Positions 49,712-58,850 are shown, counted from the stretch's first letter. The stretch is 64,000 nt of DNA from Opitutaceae bacterium (GCA_014879845.1 JACSRI010000126.1:1-64000), one strand, 5' to 3'. The notes: a model not told the origin generated them from the letters alone. Numbers and translations: made by a program.

Positions 49712-50584
49712 ATGAGCCAGGAAACGAGCATCTACCTGACGAACATCATCATCGTCGCGATCCTGGCCGCGCTCATCACGCAGCACTGGATGGCTCACGC
49801 ACGAGCGCGGGCGTTGCGTCCGTGGGTGGTGGCCGCGTGGGTCATGCTGGTCGCCGATGTGCTTTTTGTGCTGCGGCCCGAGTTGCCTGCGTGGATCGGC
49901 CGCGTCGTGCCGACCGCGCTCGTGACGGTGGGGCAGGCGGTGTTGCTCGTCGGGGCCCGTCGCACGGCGAATCTTCGGTCAAGCCCGCTCCTCCTCGGCG
50001 GTGTGTTCGTGGTACACGCCGCGCTGCTCATCGTTTTCCTCGCGGCTGCGCCGCAGTCGGACTGGCGCAAGGTGCTCAACGGCGTCGTCTGGGCCGGGCT
50101 GTCGTTCGCATCCTACTGGTCGCTACGTCGCGCGCCCAGGCCCTACTGGAAACCGCTGCAGTCGCCGGCCAACGCCTTTCTCCTGCACGGTTTCTTCCAT
50201 TGCGGACGCGTGGGGCTCGCGTCGGTTTTCAGCATGTATCAGCTGGCCGACGCGGATGCTTGGCTGCAGGCCATCGGCGACCTGGAGGTGAGCTTCTTCA
50301 TGGTCGCGCTGTTCGTGAGTATCCTGATCGCAAGCCTGCAGGTGCGCAACGAGGAGCTCTCCAACGCGCTCACCGAGGTGCAGACGCTCGCCGGCCTCCT
50401 GCCCATCTGTGCCTGGTGCAAGAAAGTCCGCAACGACGATGGCTACTGGCAGAAGGTCGAGGACTACCTCGCGACCCACAGCCAGATCAAGTTCACCCAC
50501 GGCATCTGCTCGGACTGCTACCGCGAGCACCAGACCGCACTCGGGACGCACGACCATTCGGGCAAGGCGCCCGGCGCCCGCTGA
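49712..50584 (+). CDS. seven-helix membrane protein with C-terminal CxxC/CxxC signalling tail
   Basis: A 290-residue protein with seven predicted transmembrane helices in the first 210 residues. A short coiled linker (RNEELSNALTEVQTLAGLL) follows, then a compact tail with C233/C236 (PICAWCKKVRNDDGYW) and C266/C269 (THGICSDC). The tail motif (LPICxxCKKIRdd-GYWxxVExYI-thgiCPDC) is known at the C-terminus of many PAS and receiver signalling proteins, where it probably binds zinc, but no function is firmly established. Here it hangs from a membrane sensor-like bundle. No kinase or cyclase domain follows. It is 60 bases before the rlmI start. Confidence 0.72.
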   Translation: MSQETSIYLTNIIIVAILAALITQHWMAHARARALRPWVVAAWVMLVADVLFVLRPELPAWIGRVVPTALVTVGQAVLLVGARRTANLRSSPLLLGGVFVVHAALLIVFLAAAPQSDWRKVLNGVVWAGLSFASYWSLRRAPRPYWKPLQSPANAFLLHGFFHCGRVGLASVFSMYQLADADAWLQAIGDLEVSFFMVALFVSILIASLQVRNEELSNALTEVQTLAGLLPICAWCKKVRNDDGYWQKVEDYLATHSQIKFTHGICSDCYREHQTALGTHDHSGKAPGAR

Positions 50585-50644
50585 GCGCCGCGCTCGGCGC
50601 GAAGCGGATTGCGCGCGGCCCGCACCGGCCGCCACACTTCGTCG

Positions 50645-51928
50645 ATGCGCGAAAACTCCTCCGACAAGGTGCCCGAAAGCCTGATCGCGGCCGAAACGGC
50701 CCGCGAGACCCCCGCGGCGCCGGTCGATCGCTCGCGCTGGCCGCGCCCGTGGGCGCAACTGAAGTTCTTCACCTTCCAGCCGGCGATCTTCCCGCGCATG
50801 CTCGGCGAGGTCTCCTCCGGCGCAAAGCCCGGCGACCTCGTCACCGTCTACGACAAGTCGGGAAAGATCTGCGGCACCGGTCTGTTCAACCCCCGCGCAA
50901 AAATCCCGCTGCGTGTGGTCTGCCACGCGGCGGCCGCCGTCGATGAATCGTATTTCGAGACGGCACTGCGCCGGGCCGTCGAACTCCGGCGCGGAACGCT
51001 CGGCCTCGACGCCCTCACCGATGCCTATCGTCTCGTCAACTCCGACGGAGACGGCGTGAGCGGGCTGACGATCGACCGCTACGGCCCCGTGCTCTCGATC
51101 GAAGTATTCAGCCTCGGCATCGTGCAGCGGCTCGGCCGCTGGTTGCCGCTGCTCCACGAACTCGCCGGCACGCGGCACCATCTCGTGCGCGTCGATCCCG
51201 AACTCGCGCAGGTCGAGGGCATCCGCGGCACCATGATCTCCGCCCTCGGCGACGGCCCGGGCGGCCCGTCGCCCCGGCGCGTAAAGATCCGCGAGCATGG
51301 CGTGACCTTCGAGGTCGACCTCGAGGAGGGGCACAAGACGGGGTTCTTCTGCGACCAGCGGGAGAATCGCCGGCGCTTCGCGGCGATGGTGGGCGAGGGC
51401 GCCCGCGTGCTCGACCTGTGCTGCTACAGCGCGGGATTCTCGGTATCGGTAGCCGCGACGGGCCGCGCCACCGAGGTCACGGCGGTCGACCTCGACGAGG
51501 CCGCGATCGAGATGGCGAAGCGCAACGCCAACCTGAACCGCGCGCGTATCCGCTTTGTCCATGCCGACGCCTTCGCCTACGCGCGGCAGATGCAGAAGAA
51601 CGGCGAGCAGTGGGACGCCGTCATCCTCGACCCGCCGAAGTTCGTGCTCACGCGCGAGCCGGCCGGCGCCGCCGAGGGTCATCGGAAATACCAGGATCTC
51701 AATCAGATCGCCCTGACCCTGGTGAAGCCCGGCGGGCTTTTCCTCACTTGCTCGTGCTCCGGCCTCGTCTCGCTCGAGGATTTCGAGGGCCACGTGATCA
51801 AGGCCGCGCACCGGCTCAACCGGCGTCTCCAGTTTCTCGACACCACCGGTCCGGGCTCGGACCACCCGGTGCTGTCCAACTGCCTGGAGAGCCGCTACCT
51901 CAAGGCGATCTGGGCGCGGGTGTTCTAG
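50645..51928 (+). CDS. rlmI: 23S rRNA (cytosine-C5)-methyltransferase, RlmI type
   Basis: A 427-residue SAM-dependent RNA methyltransferase. A PUA-like N-terminal domain with the segment GLFNPRAKIPLRVV is followed by a central EEHD-like stretch and the RlmI-type core. That core contains HKTGFFCDQRENR, the SAM loop VLDLCCYSAGFSV and the catalytic motif DPPKFV, and ends LFLTCSCSGLVS. RlmI methylates C1962 in E. coli 23S rRNA. The first 40 residues before the PUA part are a charged extension. The ATG at 50645 is preferred over an upstream TTG at 50609. Confidence 0.9.
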   Translation: MRENSSDKVPESLIAAETARETPAAPVDRSRWPRPWAQLKFFTFQPAIFPRMLGEVSSGAKPGDLVTVYDKSGKICGTGLFNPRAKIPLRVVCHAAAAVDESYFETALRRAVELRRGTLGLDALTDAYRLVNSDGDGVSGLTIDRYGPVLSIEVFSLGIVQRLGRWLPLLHELAGTRHHLVRVDPELAQVEGIRGTMISALGDGPGGPSPRRVKIREHGVTFEVDLEEGHKTGFFCDQRENRRRFAAMVGEGARVLDLCCYSAGFSVSVAATGRATEVTAVDLDEAAIEMAKRNANLNRARIRFVHADAFAYARQMQKNGEQWDAVILDPPKFVLTREPAGAAEGHRKYQDLNQIALTLVKPGGLFLTCSCSGLVSLEDFEGHVIKAAHRLNRRLQFLDTTGPGSDHPVLSNCLESRYLKAIWARVF

Positions 51929-51943
51929 CGGCCGGTCGCAGCG

Positions 51944-52408
51944 TCACACGACCGCGATCTTCATGACGATCTTGCGCACGGCCGACGGCGCCGCGCCCGC
52001 CTGGCAGCCGGGCTTGTGGCCGTCGGCCGGGAAGTAGATGGCGAAGTCGCCGGCGCGCAGGAGCGTGCGTGAGCACGCGGCCGGATCGCGGAAAAACATC
52101 AGGTCGCGCTCCGCCGTATAGGGCTCGGTCACGTCGGGCAGGCGCTCGATCGGCGCGTGCTCGATGATCTCCTCGCCCTCGAGGATGAACTGGATGTCGA
52201 TGAAGCGCCGGTGCGCCTCGAAGCGCTTGGTCGCGGCCGGTGCCGTGTCGTAGCGCTGCGGCAGGGCGAAGAGTTTCTCCGGCTCGAGCACGACCTTGCT
52301 GTCGGGGGTCGCGGGATCGAAGGTGCGCAGGTACTCGAAGGCGCGCGCGAAGAGAGGGTGCAGCCGTTCGTAGGCGGCGGTGGGGCGGGCGAGGGTGTCG
52401 GCGATCAT
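51944..52408 (-). CDS. YhcH/YjgK/YiaL (EbgC/NanQ) family protein
   Basis: A 154-residue cupin-like protein of the YhcH/YjgK/YiaL family. The matched features are KRFEAHRRFIDIQFILEGEEIIEHAPI, the acidic EPYTAERDLMFF and the C-terminal HKPGCQAG with the conserved histidine, plus a final basic strand. Members act on sugars: NanQ on sialic acid anomers, and EbgC as a beta-galactosidase partner. The ligand here is unknown. It is convergent with rlmI (15 bases between stops) and 105 bases upstream of the MoeB-rhodanese gene start side of the same strand. Confidence 0.88.
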   Translation of the reverse strand: MIADTLARPTAAYERLHPLFARAFEYLRTFDPATPDSKVVLEPEKLFALPQRYDTAPAATKRFEAHRRFIDIQFILEGEEIIEHAPIERLPDVTEPYTAERDLMFFRDPAACSRTLLRAGDFAIYFPADGHKPGCQAGAAPSAVRKIVMKIAVV

Positions 52409-52513
52409 GGTCAGGTCAACTCAACCCCGGGGTGGCGATTCGCCCGAGGGTCGAGCGCGCAGGTTGCGGTGCCGGGACCCGGACTTCAACTTCAACTCGA
52501 GAGGGCCGCCCGC

Positions 52514-53701
52514 TCAGTACCGCTGCATCCCGGGCTCGATCTGGCGGGCCCAGGCGTCGACGCCGCCGGCGATGTTGCTGACCTTGTCGTAGCCGTTTTG
52601 CCGGAGGAACTGCGTCACGCGCGCGCTTCGCCCGCCGTGGTGGCAGAGGACGAGCACGTGCGCGTCGCGGGGGATCTGGTCGAGATTGCGCGGCACCTGG
52701 GCCATCGGGATGTGGGCGGAGCCGGCCACGCGGCAGATCTGCAACTCGAACGGTTCTCGTACGTCGAGGATGCGGGCGGCGCCGCTGCCGGCCAGTCGCG
52801 CGGCTTCAGCCACGTCGATTTCGAACGGGACATTCACCTCTGCGGGCGCCGGGCCGGTGGCGCCGACGCCGACGGCGTGGTTGATCGGCGCGCATCCCTC
52901 AGCATAGCGGGCCGGGTCGATCGCGCGGATGGCCGCGCGCGCGCCGCAGAGCGGGCAGTCTGGGTCCTTGCGCAGCTTGAGCGTGCGGAACTGCATGCCG
53001 AGCGCGTCGATCACGAGCAGCCGGCCGTCGAGCCCGCCGGGCACGCCGGCCAGGCGCTTGATCGCCTCCATCGCCTGGATACTGCCGACCACACCGCAGA
53101 GCGCGCCGAGCACGCCGGCCTCGCCGCAGTTGGGCACCGAGCCGGGCGGCGGCGGTTCGGGGAACAGGCAGCGGTAACACGGCGTGCCCGCGTGCGGGTC
53201 GAAGACGGTGACCTGGCCCTCGAACTTGAAGATGCTGCCATAGACGAGCGGGCGCCGCGCGAGGAAGGCCGCGTCGGTGTTGAGGTAGCGGGTGGGGAAG
53301 TTGTCCGTGCCGTCGACTACGAGGTCGTAGGCGGCGAAGAGTTCGACGGCGTTCTCCGGGCGCACGCCATCCACGTGCTCGACGACGCCGACATGCGGGT
53401 TGATCTCGCTGAGGCGCCGGCGGCCGGAGGCGGTCTTGGGCGTGCCGACGTCGCTCGTGCCGTGCAGGATCTGGCGCTGGAGGTTATGGGCCTCGACCTT
53501 GTCGAAATCCGCGAGCCCGATCGTGCCCACGCCGGCCGCCGCGAGGTAGAGCGCGACCGGGCTGCCGAGGCCGCCCGCGCCGAGCACGAGCACGCGCGAG
53601 GCCTTGAGTCGCTCCTGCCCCTCGAGGCCTATCTCGGGCAGGATGATGTGGCGGCTGTAGCGGGCGGTTTCTTCGGAGCTGAGGCCGGCGCGTCGAGTCA
53701 T
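52514..53701 (-). CDS. moeB: MoeB/ThiF-type adenylyltransferase fused to a rhodanese domain
   Basis: A 395-residue fusion. The N-terminal two thirds is an E1-like enzyme: Rossmann loop GAGGLGSP (41-48), adenylation segments RQILHGTSDVG and DGTDNFPTRY, and a zinc site CYRC ... CPLC. The last 100 residues are a rhodanese with catalytic C353 (LCHHGGRSA). It should activate the C-terminal glycine of MoaD- or ThiS-like sulphur carriers with ATP, then load sulphur, for molybdopterin or thiamine synthesis; MoeZ-type fusions are the parallel. No carrier gene is nearby, so MoeB and ThiF cannot be told apart. Divergent from manC over 165 bases. Confidence 0.88.
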   Translation of the reverse strand: MTRRAGLSSEETARYSRHIILPEIGLEGQERLKASRVLVLGAGGLGSPVALYLAAAGVGTIGLADFDKVEAHNLQRQILHGTSDVGTPKTASGRRRLSEINPHVGVVEHVDGVRPENAVELFAAYDLVVDGTDNFPTRYLNTDAAFLARRPLVYGSIFKFEGQVTVFDPHAGTPCYRCLFPEPPPPGSVPNCGEAGVLGALCGVVGSIQAMEAIKRLAGVPGGLDGRLLVIDALGMQFRTLKLRKDPDCPLCGARAAIRAIDPARYAEGCAPINHAVGVGATGPAPAEVNVPFEIDVAEAARLAGSGAARILDVREPFELQICRVAGSAHIPMAQVPRNLDQIPRDAHVLVLCHHGGRSARVTQFLRQNGYDKVSNIAGGVDAWARQIEPGMQRY

Positions 53702-53866
53702 GGTCGCGACGAGCAAACGCGCCTCGGGCCGCTTGGCAAATGTCCTCTGGCGCGGTCGGGCGAGCCGGTGATGGCCCCAGCGGTTCCCCGGCAGCGGCAG
53801 GCGCGGGGCGGTGTGCCCGGGCAAAATCCGTTGACGGAGGTGCCGCCGATCCGACACTCGGCCGCC

Positions 53867-54955
53867 ATGTCGCACCGCTACGCTGTGATCATGGCTGGGG
53901 GCAAAGGTGAACGCTTCTGGCCGCAGAGCCGCCTTGCGCGGCCGAAACAATTGCTACCCATCGTCGGCGAGACGCCCATGCTGGCGCAGACAGTCGAGCG
54001 CCTGCGGGGGCTCGTGACGCCCGAGCAGGTGATCGTGATCACCAACCGCGAGCAACGCGCCGCCGCGGTCGCCGCCTGCCCGATGCTTCCGCCCGAGAAT
54101 ATCGTGGCCGAGCCGGTCGGTCGCGACACCGCGGCCGCCGTCGGCCTCGCGGCGCTCCTGGTCGCGCGCCGCGATCCCACCGCGACGCTCGCGATGCTCC
54201 CGGCCGACCAGGTGATCCACGATACGAAGGCGTTTCGCGAGGTCTTGCATGCGGCCTACGATGCCGCCGAGGCCGAGCCCTGGCTCGTGACGATCGGGAT
54301 TCATCCGAGCGAGCCGGCGACGGGATACGGGTACATCCAGCGCGGGCAGATGATCGCGCGCGCCCAGGGCCGCGATGTGTTCGAGGTGAAGCGGTTTGTC
54401 GAGAAGCCCCATCTCGAAAAGGCGCGCGAGTATCTCGCCTCGGGCGACTACCTCTGGAATGCGGGCATGTTTGTCTGGTCGGTGGCGACCATCCGCGCCG
54501 CGCTGGCCAAGCACGTGCCGCTGCTCGCCGGAGGCCTCGAGACGATCGAGCAGGCCATTGCGGGCGGACGCTCGATCGACGACGCGCTCGCCGAGCATTT
54601 TCCCACGCTGCAGAAGATCTCGGTCGACTACGCCGTCATGGAAAAGGCCGACAACGTCGTGACCCTGGCCGGCACGTTTGACTGGGACGACGTGGGCGCC
54701 TGGCCCGCGGTCATGCGCCATCTGCCGGCCGACGAGGCGGGCAACGTCCTGCGCGGCGAGGCCCTCGTCGAGACCGGCGCGGGCAACCTCGTGGTCTCGA
54801 CTGACAAGCACCTCGTGGCGCTGATGGGCGTCGACGATCTCATCGTGGTGCACACGCCCGACGCGACACTGGTCTGCCCGAAGTCGCACGCGCAGCAGGT
54901 GAAACTCCTGCTCAAGCGCCTGGAGGCCAAGCCCGAGTGGAAGCGGCTGCTCTGA
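53867..54955 (+). CDS. manC: mannose-1-phosphate guanylyltransferase
   Basis: A 362-residue nucleotidyltransferase that makes GDP-mannose from mannose 1-phosphate and GTP for polysaccharide synthesis. The signature MAGGKGERFWPQSR (9-22), the following RPKQLLPI, and later LAMLPADQV, EKPHLEKAREYLASGDYLWNAGMFVW and FDWDDVGAW are all present. There is no C-terminal phosphomannose isomerase domain, so it is the single-function type. It heads the tight run manC-ruvX-truA-comF-accD-panE; ruvX follows after 4 bases. The frame is open far upstream to 52157 on the opposite side of moeB, which is not coding here. Confidence 0.93.
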   Translation: MSHRYAVIMAGGKGERFWPQSRLARPKQLLPIVGETPMLAQTVERLRGLVTPEQVIVITNREQRAAAVAACPMLPPENIVAEPVGRDTAAAVGLAALLVARRDPTATLAMLPADQVIHDTKAFREVLHAAYDAAEAEPWLVTIGIHPSEPATGYGYIQRGQMIARAQGRDVFEVKRFVEKPHLEKAREYLASGDYLWNAGMFVWSVATIRAALAKHVPLLAGGLETIEQAIAGGRSIDDALAEHFPTLQKISVDYAVMEKADNVVTLAGTFDWDDVGAWPAVMRHLPADEAGNVLRGEALVETGAGNLVVSTDKHLVALMGVDDLIVVHTPDATLVCPKSHAQQVKLLLKRLEAKPEWKRLL

Positions 54956-54959
54956 GTGC

Positions 54960-55400
54960 ATGCGCTGCCTCGGCATCGACTACGGTGAGCGCCGCATCGG
55001 CCTGAGCTGGGGCGACGAGCTCGGCGTGGCCGTCCCGCTGGCCGCCGCGACACAGTCAACCTCGGAAGCCCGACTCGCGCACGTCGTGCAGCTCATCCGC
55101 GAGCGTCGCGCGACGGATCTCGTCGTGGGTTATCCCTACAACATGGACGGCTCCATCGGCTTCAAGGCCCGAGAGGTCGATGCCTTCGTGGAAAAACTCA
55201 CGGCGCTCGTGCCGCTGCCCGTGCACCGCGTCGACGAGCGTCTGAGCACGCGCACCGCGACCGAGCACATGTCGAAGCGCCGCGATGACGCCATGCGCCG
55301 TTCCGGCAAGATCGACTCGATGGCCGCGTCGGTGATCCTGCAGGACTTTCTCAATCAGCGCCTCCCGCCGCCCGCGCCGGACGAGCCGCTTGCCGAGTGA
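54960..55400 (+). CDS. ruvX: putative Holliday junction resolvase / pre-16S rRNA nuclease (YqgF)
   Basis: A 146-residue RNase H-fold protein. The metal-binding aspartate is in GIDYGERRIGLS (D7), the second acidic motif in VDERLSTRTA and the third at KIDSMAAS. This is the standard YqgF/RuvX set. In E. coli the enzyme matures the 16S rRNA 5' end, and a resolvase role has been proposed. It starts 4 bases after manC and ends in a 4-base overlap with the GTG of truA. Confidence 0.92.
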   Translation: MRCLGIDYGERRIGLSWGDELGVAVPLAAATQSTSEARLAHVVQLIRERRATDLVVGYPYNMDGSIGFKAREVDAFVEKLTALVPLPVHRVDERLSTRTATEHMSKRRDDAMRRSGKIDSMAASVILQDFLNQRLPPPAPDEPLAE

Positions 55401-56164
55401 AAACCCCCGCCGCATCGCCGACGTCGCCCACGCGCTGGAAAGCCGTCTGCGCCTACGACGGCACGACCTACCACGGCTGGCAGAGCCAGACCAACGCCGT
55501 GGCCGTGCAGGATGTAATAGAAAAGGCGCTCGGCACGATCCTCGGCACTCCGCTGCGCATCCACGGAAGCGGCCGGACGGACACCGGGGTGCACGCACGC
55601 GGGCAGGTGTTTCACTTCGACGCGTTCTGGCCGCATGGCGCGCGCCGGCTGCTCATCGCGCTCGGCACAAAACTCCCCGCCTCGGTGCAGGTGCGCTCGC
55701 TCGCGCCGGCCGCATCGGACTTTCATGCGCGTTTCCACGCCACCGGGAAACGCTACATCTACCACCTCCACTTGGGGGCGGCCGACCCGTTCGAAACGGC
55801 CTACAGCTGGTCGGTGCTCAAGCCGGTGGACCTCGCTCGCATGGAGGCCGGGGCCTGCCTCCTGCGCGGGCGGCACGATTTCGCGGCCTTTTGTGCGGAG
55901 AGCGGCGACGAGCGCGAGACGACGGTGCGCGACCTGCGCCGGCTCGAGATCGTCCGGCGCGGGCGCCGCGTGCGCGTGATCCTCGAGGCCGATGGGTTTC
56001 TCTACAAGATGGCGCGCAGCCTCGTCGGCACACTCGTCAACATCGGCATGGGCCACCTCGAGCCCGCGGACGCCGCGGCGCTGTTGCACACCGGCGGCCG
56101 CATCCCCAAGGTCAAGACCGCCCCGGCCCATGGGCTTTTCCTGGAAAAGGTCTTCTACGACTGA
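55397..56164 (+). CDS. truA: tRNA pseudouridine synthase A
   Basis: A 255-residue enzyme converting U38-U40 of tRNA anticodon stems to pseudouridine. The catalytic aspartate is D62 in GSGRTDTGVHARGQ. The N-terminal strand AYDGTTYHGWQSQ is typical, and the second repeat has RYIYHL and FLYKMARSLVGTLVNIG. It starts with GTG in the ruvX stop codon (GTGA) and its end overlaps comF. Length equals the family. Confidence 0.94.
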   Translation: MKTPAASPTSPTRWKAVCAYDGTTYHGWQSQTNAVAVQDVIEKALGTILGTPLRIHGSGRTDTGVHARGQVFHFDAFWPHGARRLLIALGTKLPASVQVRSLAPAASDFHARFHATGKRYIYHLHLGAADPFETAYSWSVLKPVDLARMEAGACLLRGRHDFAAFCAESGDERETTVRDLRRLEIVRRGRRVRVILEADGFLYKMARSLVGTLVNIGMGHLEPADAAALLHTGGRIPKVKTAPAHGLFLEKVFYD

Positions 56165-56948
56165 CGCACCCCCATCGTGGTGGCGACGCGCCCTCGATCG
56201 CGCCGACCGCGCCCTCGACGTCGTCTATCCGCCCACGTGCATCGAGTGCGAGGGACTGATCGAGGGCGGCGCATCCGAGGCGGACACCGCGGAGGGCGGG
56301 GGACACCGCTACCGCCACATCTGCCCGGCGTGCGCATCGAAGATGCTCCTGGTGCGCGCGCCCCATTGCACGACCTGCGGGTATCCGTTTTTCGGTGCCG
56401 TGGCCGAGGCGGGCCGCGAGTGTCCGCACTGTGCCGGGTTGGTGCCGCAGTACCGCGAGGGCCGCACGGCGACGCTCCTGCAGGGGCCGGTGCGCCGCCT
56501 CGTGCACGGCATCAAATACGAGAGCGCCCTGCACCTGCTCGCCGACGTCCGCGCCCTCGTCCGGGCCAACCCGCATTTTCGCGAGCACCTCGCGGGCGCC
56601 CGCCTCGTGCCCGTGCCGCTCCACCGCCTCAAGCTCCGCGATCGCGGCTACAACCAAGCCGAGCTGCTGGCCCGGTGTTTCGCCGAGGTGGCGCCCGGCG
56701 CGACGGTCGCGCCGCTGCTGGAGCGGGTCGTCTGGACCTCGACACAGACCCGTTTGGACCGCCAGGCGCGCCGGGAGAACCTGAAGAATGCCTTTGCCTT
56801 GGCCAAAGGCGCCCCGGTAATACCCACCGCTCGCCATGTCCTGGTCGACGATGTATTTACAACTGGAGCCACACTCAACGCCTGCGCAGTCGCCCTGCGC
56901 CGGGCGGGCGTGACCAGCATCGACGTCGCCACGCTCGGACACGGTTAG
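56130..56948 (+). CDS. comF: ComF-family phosphoribosyltransferase-like protein
   Basis: A 272-residue protein of the ComF family, linked to DNA uptake in competent bacteria. The N-terminal part has several Cys pairs (CIEC, CPAC, HCTTC, CPHC) that probably bind zinc. The C-terminal part is a PRTase fold with the PRPP loop VLVDDVFTTGATLNAC and the preceding VPVPLHRLKLRDRGYNQAELL. The most upstream reasonable ATG (56130) overlaps the end of truA by 35 bases. No in-frame later ATG or GTG starts before the cysteine region. Other competence genes are not in the window. Confidence 0.88.
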   Translation: MGFSWKRSSTTDAPPSWWRRALDRADRALDVVYPPTCIECEGLIEGGASEADTAEGGGHRYRHICPACASKMLLVRAPHCTTCGYPFFGAVAEAGRECPHCAGLVPQYREGRTATLLQGPVRRLVHGIKYESALHLLADVRALVRANPHFREHLAGARLVPVPLHRLKLRDRGYNQAELLARCFAEVAPGATVAPLLERVVWTSTQTRLDRQARRENLKNAFALAKGAPVIPTARHVLVDDVFTTGATLNACAVALRRAGVTSIDVATLGHG

Positions 56949-56978
56949 CCCTCCTCCTCACCCTCCGCTCTTTCCTGC

Positions 56979-57830
56979 ATGTCCCTGTTCAGCAAGCCGA
57001 AGTACTCGACCGTCACGGTCAAGAAGAAGGACATCCCGCAGGGGCTCTGGAAAAAGTGCCCCGTCTCCGGCGAGATCATCTACATCAAGGAGCTGGAGGA
57101 AAACCAGAACGTGGTGCCGAAGAGCGGCTACCACTTCCCGATCAGCGCGCCCGAGCGTCTGCGCTTCCTCTGCGACCCGGGCTCGTTCCAGGAGTTTGAC
57201 CGCGAACTCGCGGCCATTGATGCGTTGGAGTTCGTCGACTCCGCTCCCTACGCCAAGCGCCTCGAGAAATACAAGCGCGAGAGCGGGCTCAACGATGCCG
57301 TGGTCTGCGGCACCGGCCGGATCCACGCCATCCAGGTATCGCTTGCCGTGATGGACTTTCGTTTTGCCGGCGGCTCGATGGGCTCGGTCGTGGGCGAGAA
57401 GATCACCCGCGCGATCGAGCGCGCGATCGAGCAGAAGATACCGTGCATCGTCGTGTCCGCCTCCGGTGGCGCGCGCATGCAGGAAGGCATCCTCAGCCTC
57501 ATGCAGATGGCCAAGACCAGCGCCGCGCTCGCGCGCTTGGCCGAAGCGAAGCTGCCGTTCTTCTCGATCCTGACCAACCCGACGACTGGCGGCGTGACGG
57601 CCAGCTTCGCCGTGCTCGGCGACGTGATCATCGCCGAACCGGGCGCGCTCATCGGCTTCGCCGGCCCGCGCGTGATCAAGGAGACCACGCAGCAGGCGCT
57701 GCCCGAGGGGTTTCAGTCCGCGGAGTTTCTGCTCAAGCACGGACTCGTGGACATGATCGTGCCGCGCACGGAGATGCGCGACCGCCTGCGCGATCTGCTC
57801 CAGGCCCTTTTTGTCAAGAAGGCCGGCTGA
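56979..57830 (+). CDS. accD: acetyl-CoA carboxylase carboxyltransferase beta subunit with degenerate zinc finger
   Basis: A 283-residue biotin-dependent carboxyltransferase subunit, acting with AccA, AccB and AccC to make malonyl-CoA for fatty-acid synthesis. The crotonase-like core is well kept: [68 protein letters not shown]. The zinc ribbon normally has four cysteines spaced C-x2-C-x15-C-x2-C; here only C27 remains, with S30, V46 and S49 in the other places. The frame and length otherwise match E. coli AccD. A pyrimidine-rich leader precedes the ATG. panE follows after 29 bases. Confidence 0.93.
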   Translation: MSLFSKPKYSTVTVKKKDIPQGLWKKCPVSGEIIYIKELEENQNVVPKSGYHFPISAPERLRFLCDPGSFQEFDRELAAIDALEFVDSAPYAKRLEKYKRESGLNDAVVCGTGRIHAIQVSLAVMDFRFAGGSMGSVVGEKITRAIERAIEQKIPCIVVSASGGARMQEGILSLMQMAKTSAALARLAEAKLPFFSILTNPTTGGVTASFAVLGDVIIAEPGALIGFAGPRVIKETTQQALPEGFQSAEFLLKHGLVDMIVPRTEMRDRLRDLLQALFVKKAG

Positions 57831-57859
57831 GGCCGGAGCGCGGCGGCCATCGCATCGTC

Positions 57860-58816
57860 ATGGCGGGCACGCTCGGCAGGATCGCCATCGTCGGCTCCGG
57901 CGCGGTGGGCGCCTACTACGGCGCGCGGCTCGCACATGCCGGCGAGGACGTGCGTTTTCTCATGCGGCGCGATCTTGCGGCCGTGCGCGCCCGCGGGCTG
58001 GAGGTGCGTGTCTTCGCCGCGCAGCAGCCACGGGAGCGTTTCCACCTCTCGCGCGTCGCCGCCTTCGGCACGACGGAGGAGATCGGCCCGGTCGACCTCG
58101 TCATCGTCGGGCTCAAGGCCACGGCCGACGCGACCATGGCCGAGCTGTTGCCCGCGCTCCTGCATGAGCGCACGGCCGTGCTCACGCTGCAGAACGGGCT
58201 CGGCTCGGACGAACTCGTCGGCCGGCTCTTTGGCGCGGAGCGCGTGCTCGGTGGTCTGTGTTTTGTCTGTCTCAACCGCGTGGGCGGGTCCGCGGACGTC
58301 CCGGCGATCGAGTGTTACCACGCCGGCACGGTGAGCCTCGGCGAACTTGGCCGACCGGCCACGGCGCGCACGCACGCGATCGGCGCCGCCTTCCAGCGCG
58401 CCGGCGTGAAGTGCACGGTGGCGGACAACCTCGCCGAGATCCGCTGGCGCAAGCTCGTCTGGAACATCCCGTTCAACGGCCTGAGCATCGCGGCCGGTGG
58501 CATCACCACGGACCGGATACTCGCCGACCCGGCGCTGCTGGCTGAGGTGCGCGCGCTCATGCGCGAGGTGCAGGCTGCCGCGGCCGCCGTGCTCGGCGTC
58601 GCCATCCCCGACGAGTTCCTGCAGAAGCAGGTCGACGTGACCGGTCCGATGGGCGCCTACCGGCCCTCGAGCCTGATCGACTACCTCGATGGCAAGGCCG
58701 TGGAGGTGGAGGCGATCTGGGGCGAGCCGCTGCGCCGCGCCCGCGCCGCCGGTGTGGCGACGCCGCACCTGGAGAGACTCTACGCGCGGCTGCGCGAACT
58801 CTGCGCGGTGCGGTAG
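57860..58816 (+). CDS. panE: 2-dehydropantoate 2-reductase
   Basis: A 318-residue NADPH-dependent ketopantoate reductase of the pantothenate/coenzyme A pathway. The Rossmann loop is GSGAVGAYYG (12-21). The catalytic lysine is K198 in RWRKLVWNIPFNGL and the following helix has the conserved Asn. The C-terminal segment SSLIDYLDGKAVEVEAIWGEPLRRA carries the conserved Glu. Coenzyme A supply links it to the preceding accD. The downstream hairpin at 58830-58850 is the likely end of the manC-panE transcript. Confidence 0.92.
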   Translation: MAGTLGRIAIVGSGAVGAYYGARLAHAGEDVRFLMRRDLAAVRARGLEVRVFAAQQPRERFHLSRVAAFGTTEEIGPVDLVIVGLKATADATMAELLPALLHERTAVLTLQNGLGSDELVGRLFGAERVLGGLCFVCLNRVGGSADVPAIECYHAGTVSLGELGRPATARTHAIGAAFQRAGVKCTVADNLAEIRWRKLVWNIPFNGLSIAAGGITTDRILADPALLAEVRALMREVQAAAAAVLGVAIPDEFLQKQVDVTGPMGAYRPSSLIDYLDGKAVEVEAIWGEPLRRARAAGVATPHLERLYARLRELCAVR

Positions 58817-58829
58817 GCTCCGCGGGTCG

Positions 58830-58850
58830 GGACGCCTCGGTGAGGCGTCC
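58830..58850. terminator. hairpin, 9-bp stem with GGT loop, between convergent genes
   Basis: GGACGCCTC and GAGGCGTCC pair perfectly. The hairpin lies 13 bases after panE and touches the stop codon of the archaemetzincin gene. It has no T-run. On the minus strand it reads GGTAAGG-arm ending CTC-ACC-GAG arm, the same plan as the hairpin at 4873. Confidence 0.55.

Noticed and set aside
52157-53866. 570-codon upstream extension of manC
   Set aside because: It runs antisense to the MoeB-rhodanese gene and manC homologues begin at the MAGGKGERFWP region, so the ATG at 53867 is used.
53831-53866. TTGACG upstream of manC as a -35 box
   Set aside because: No acceptable -10 follows and the leader would be only a few bases long.
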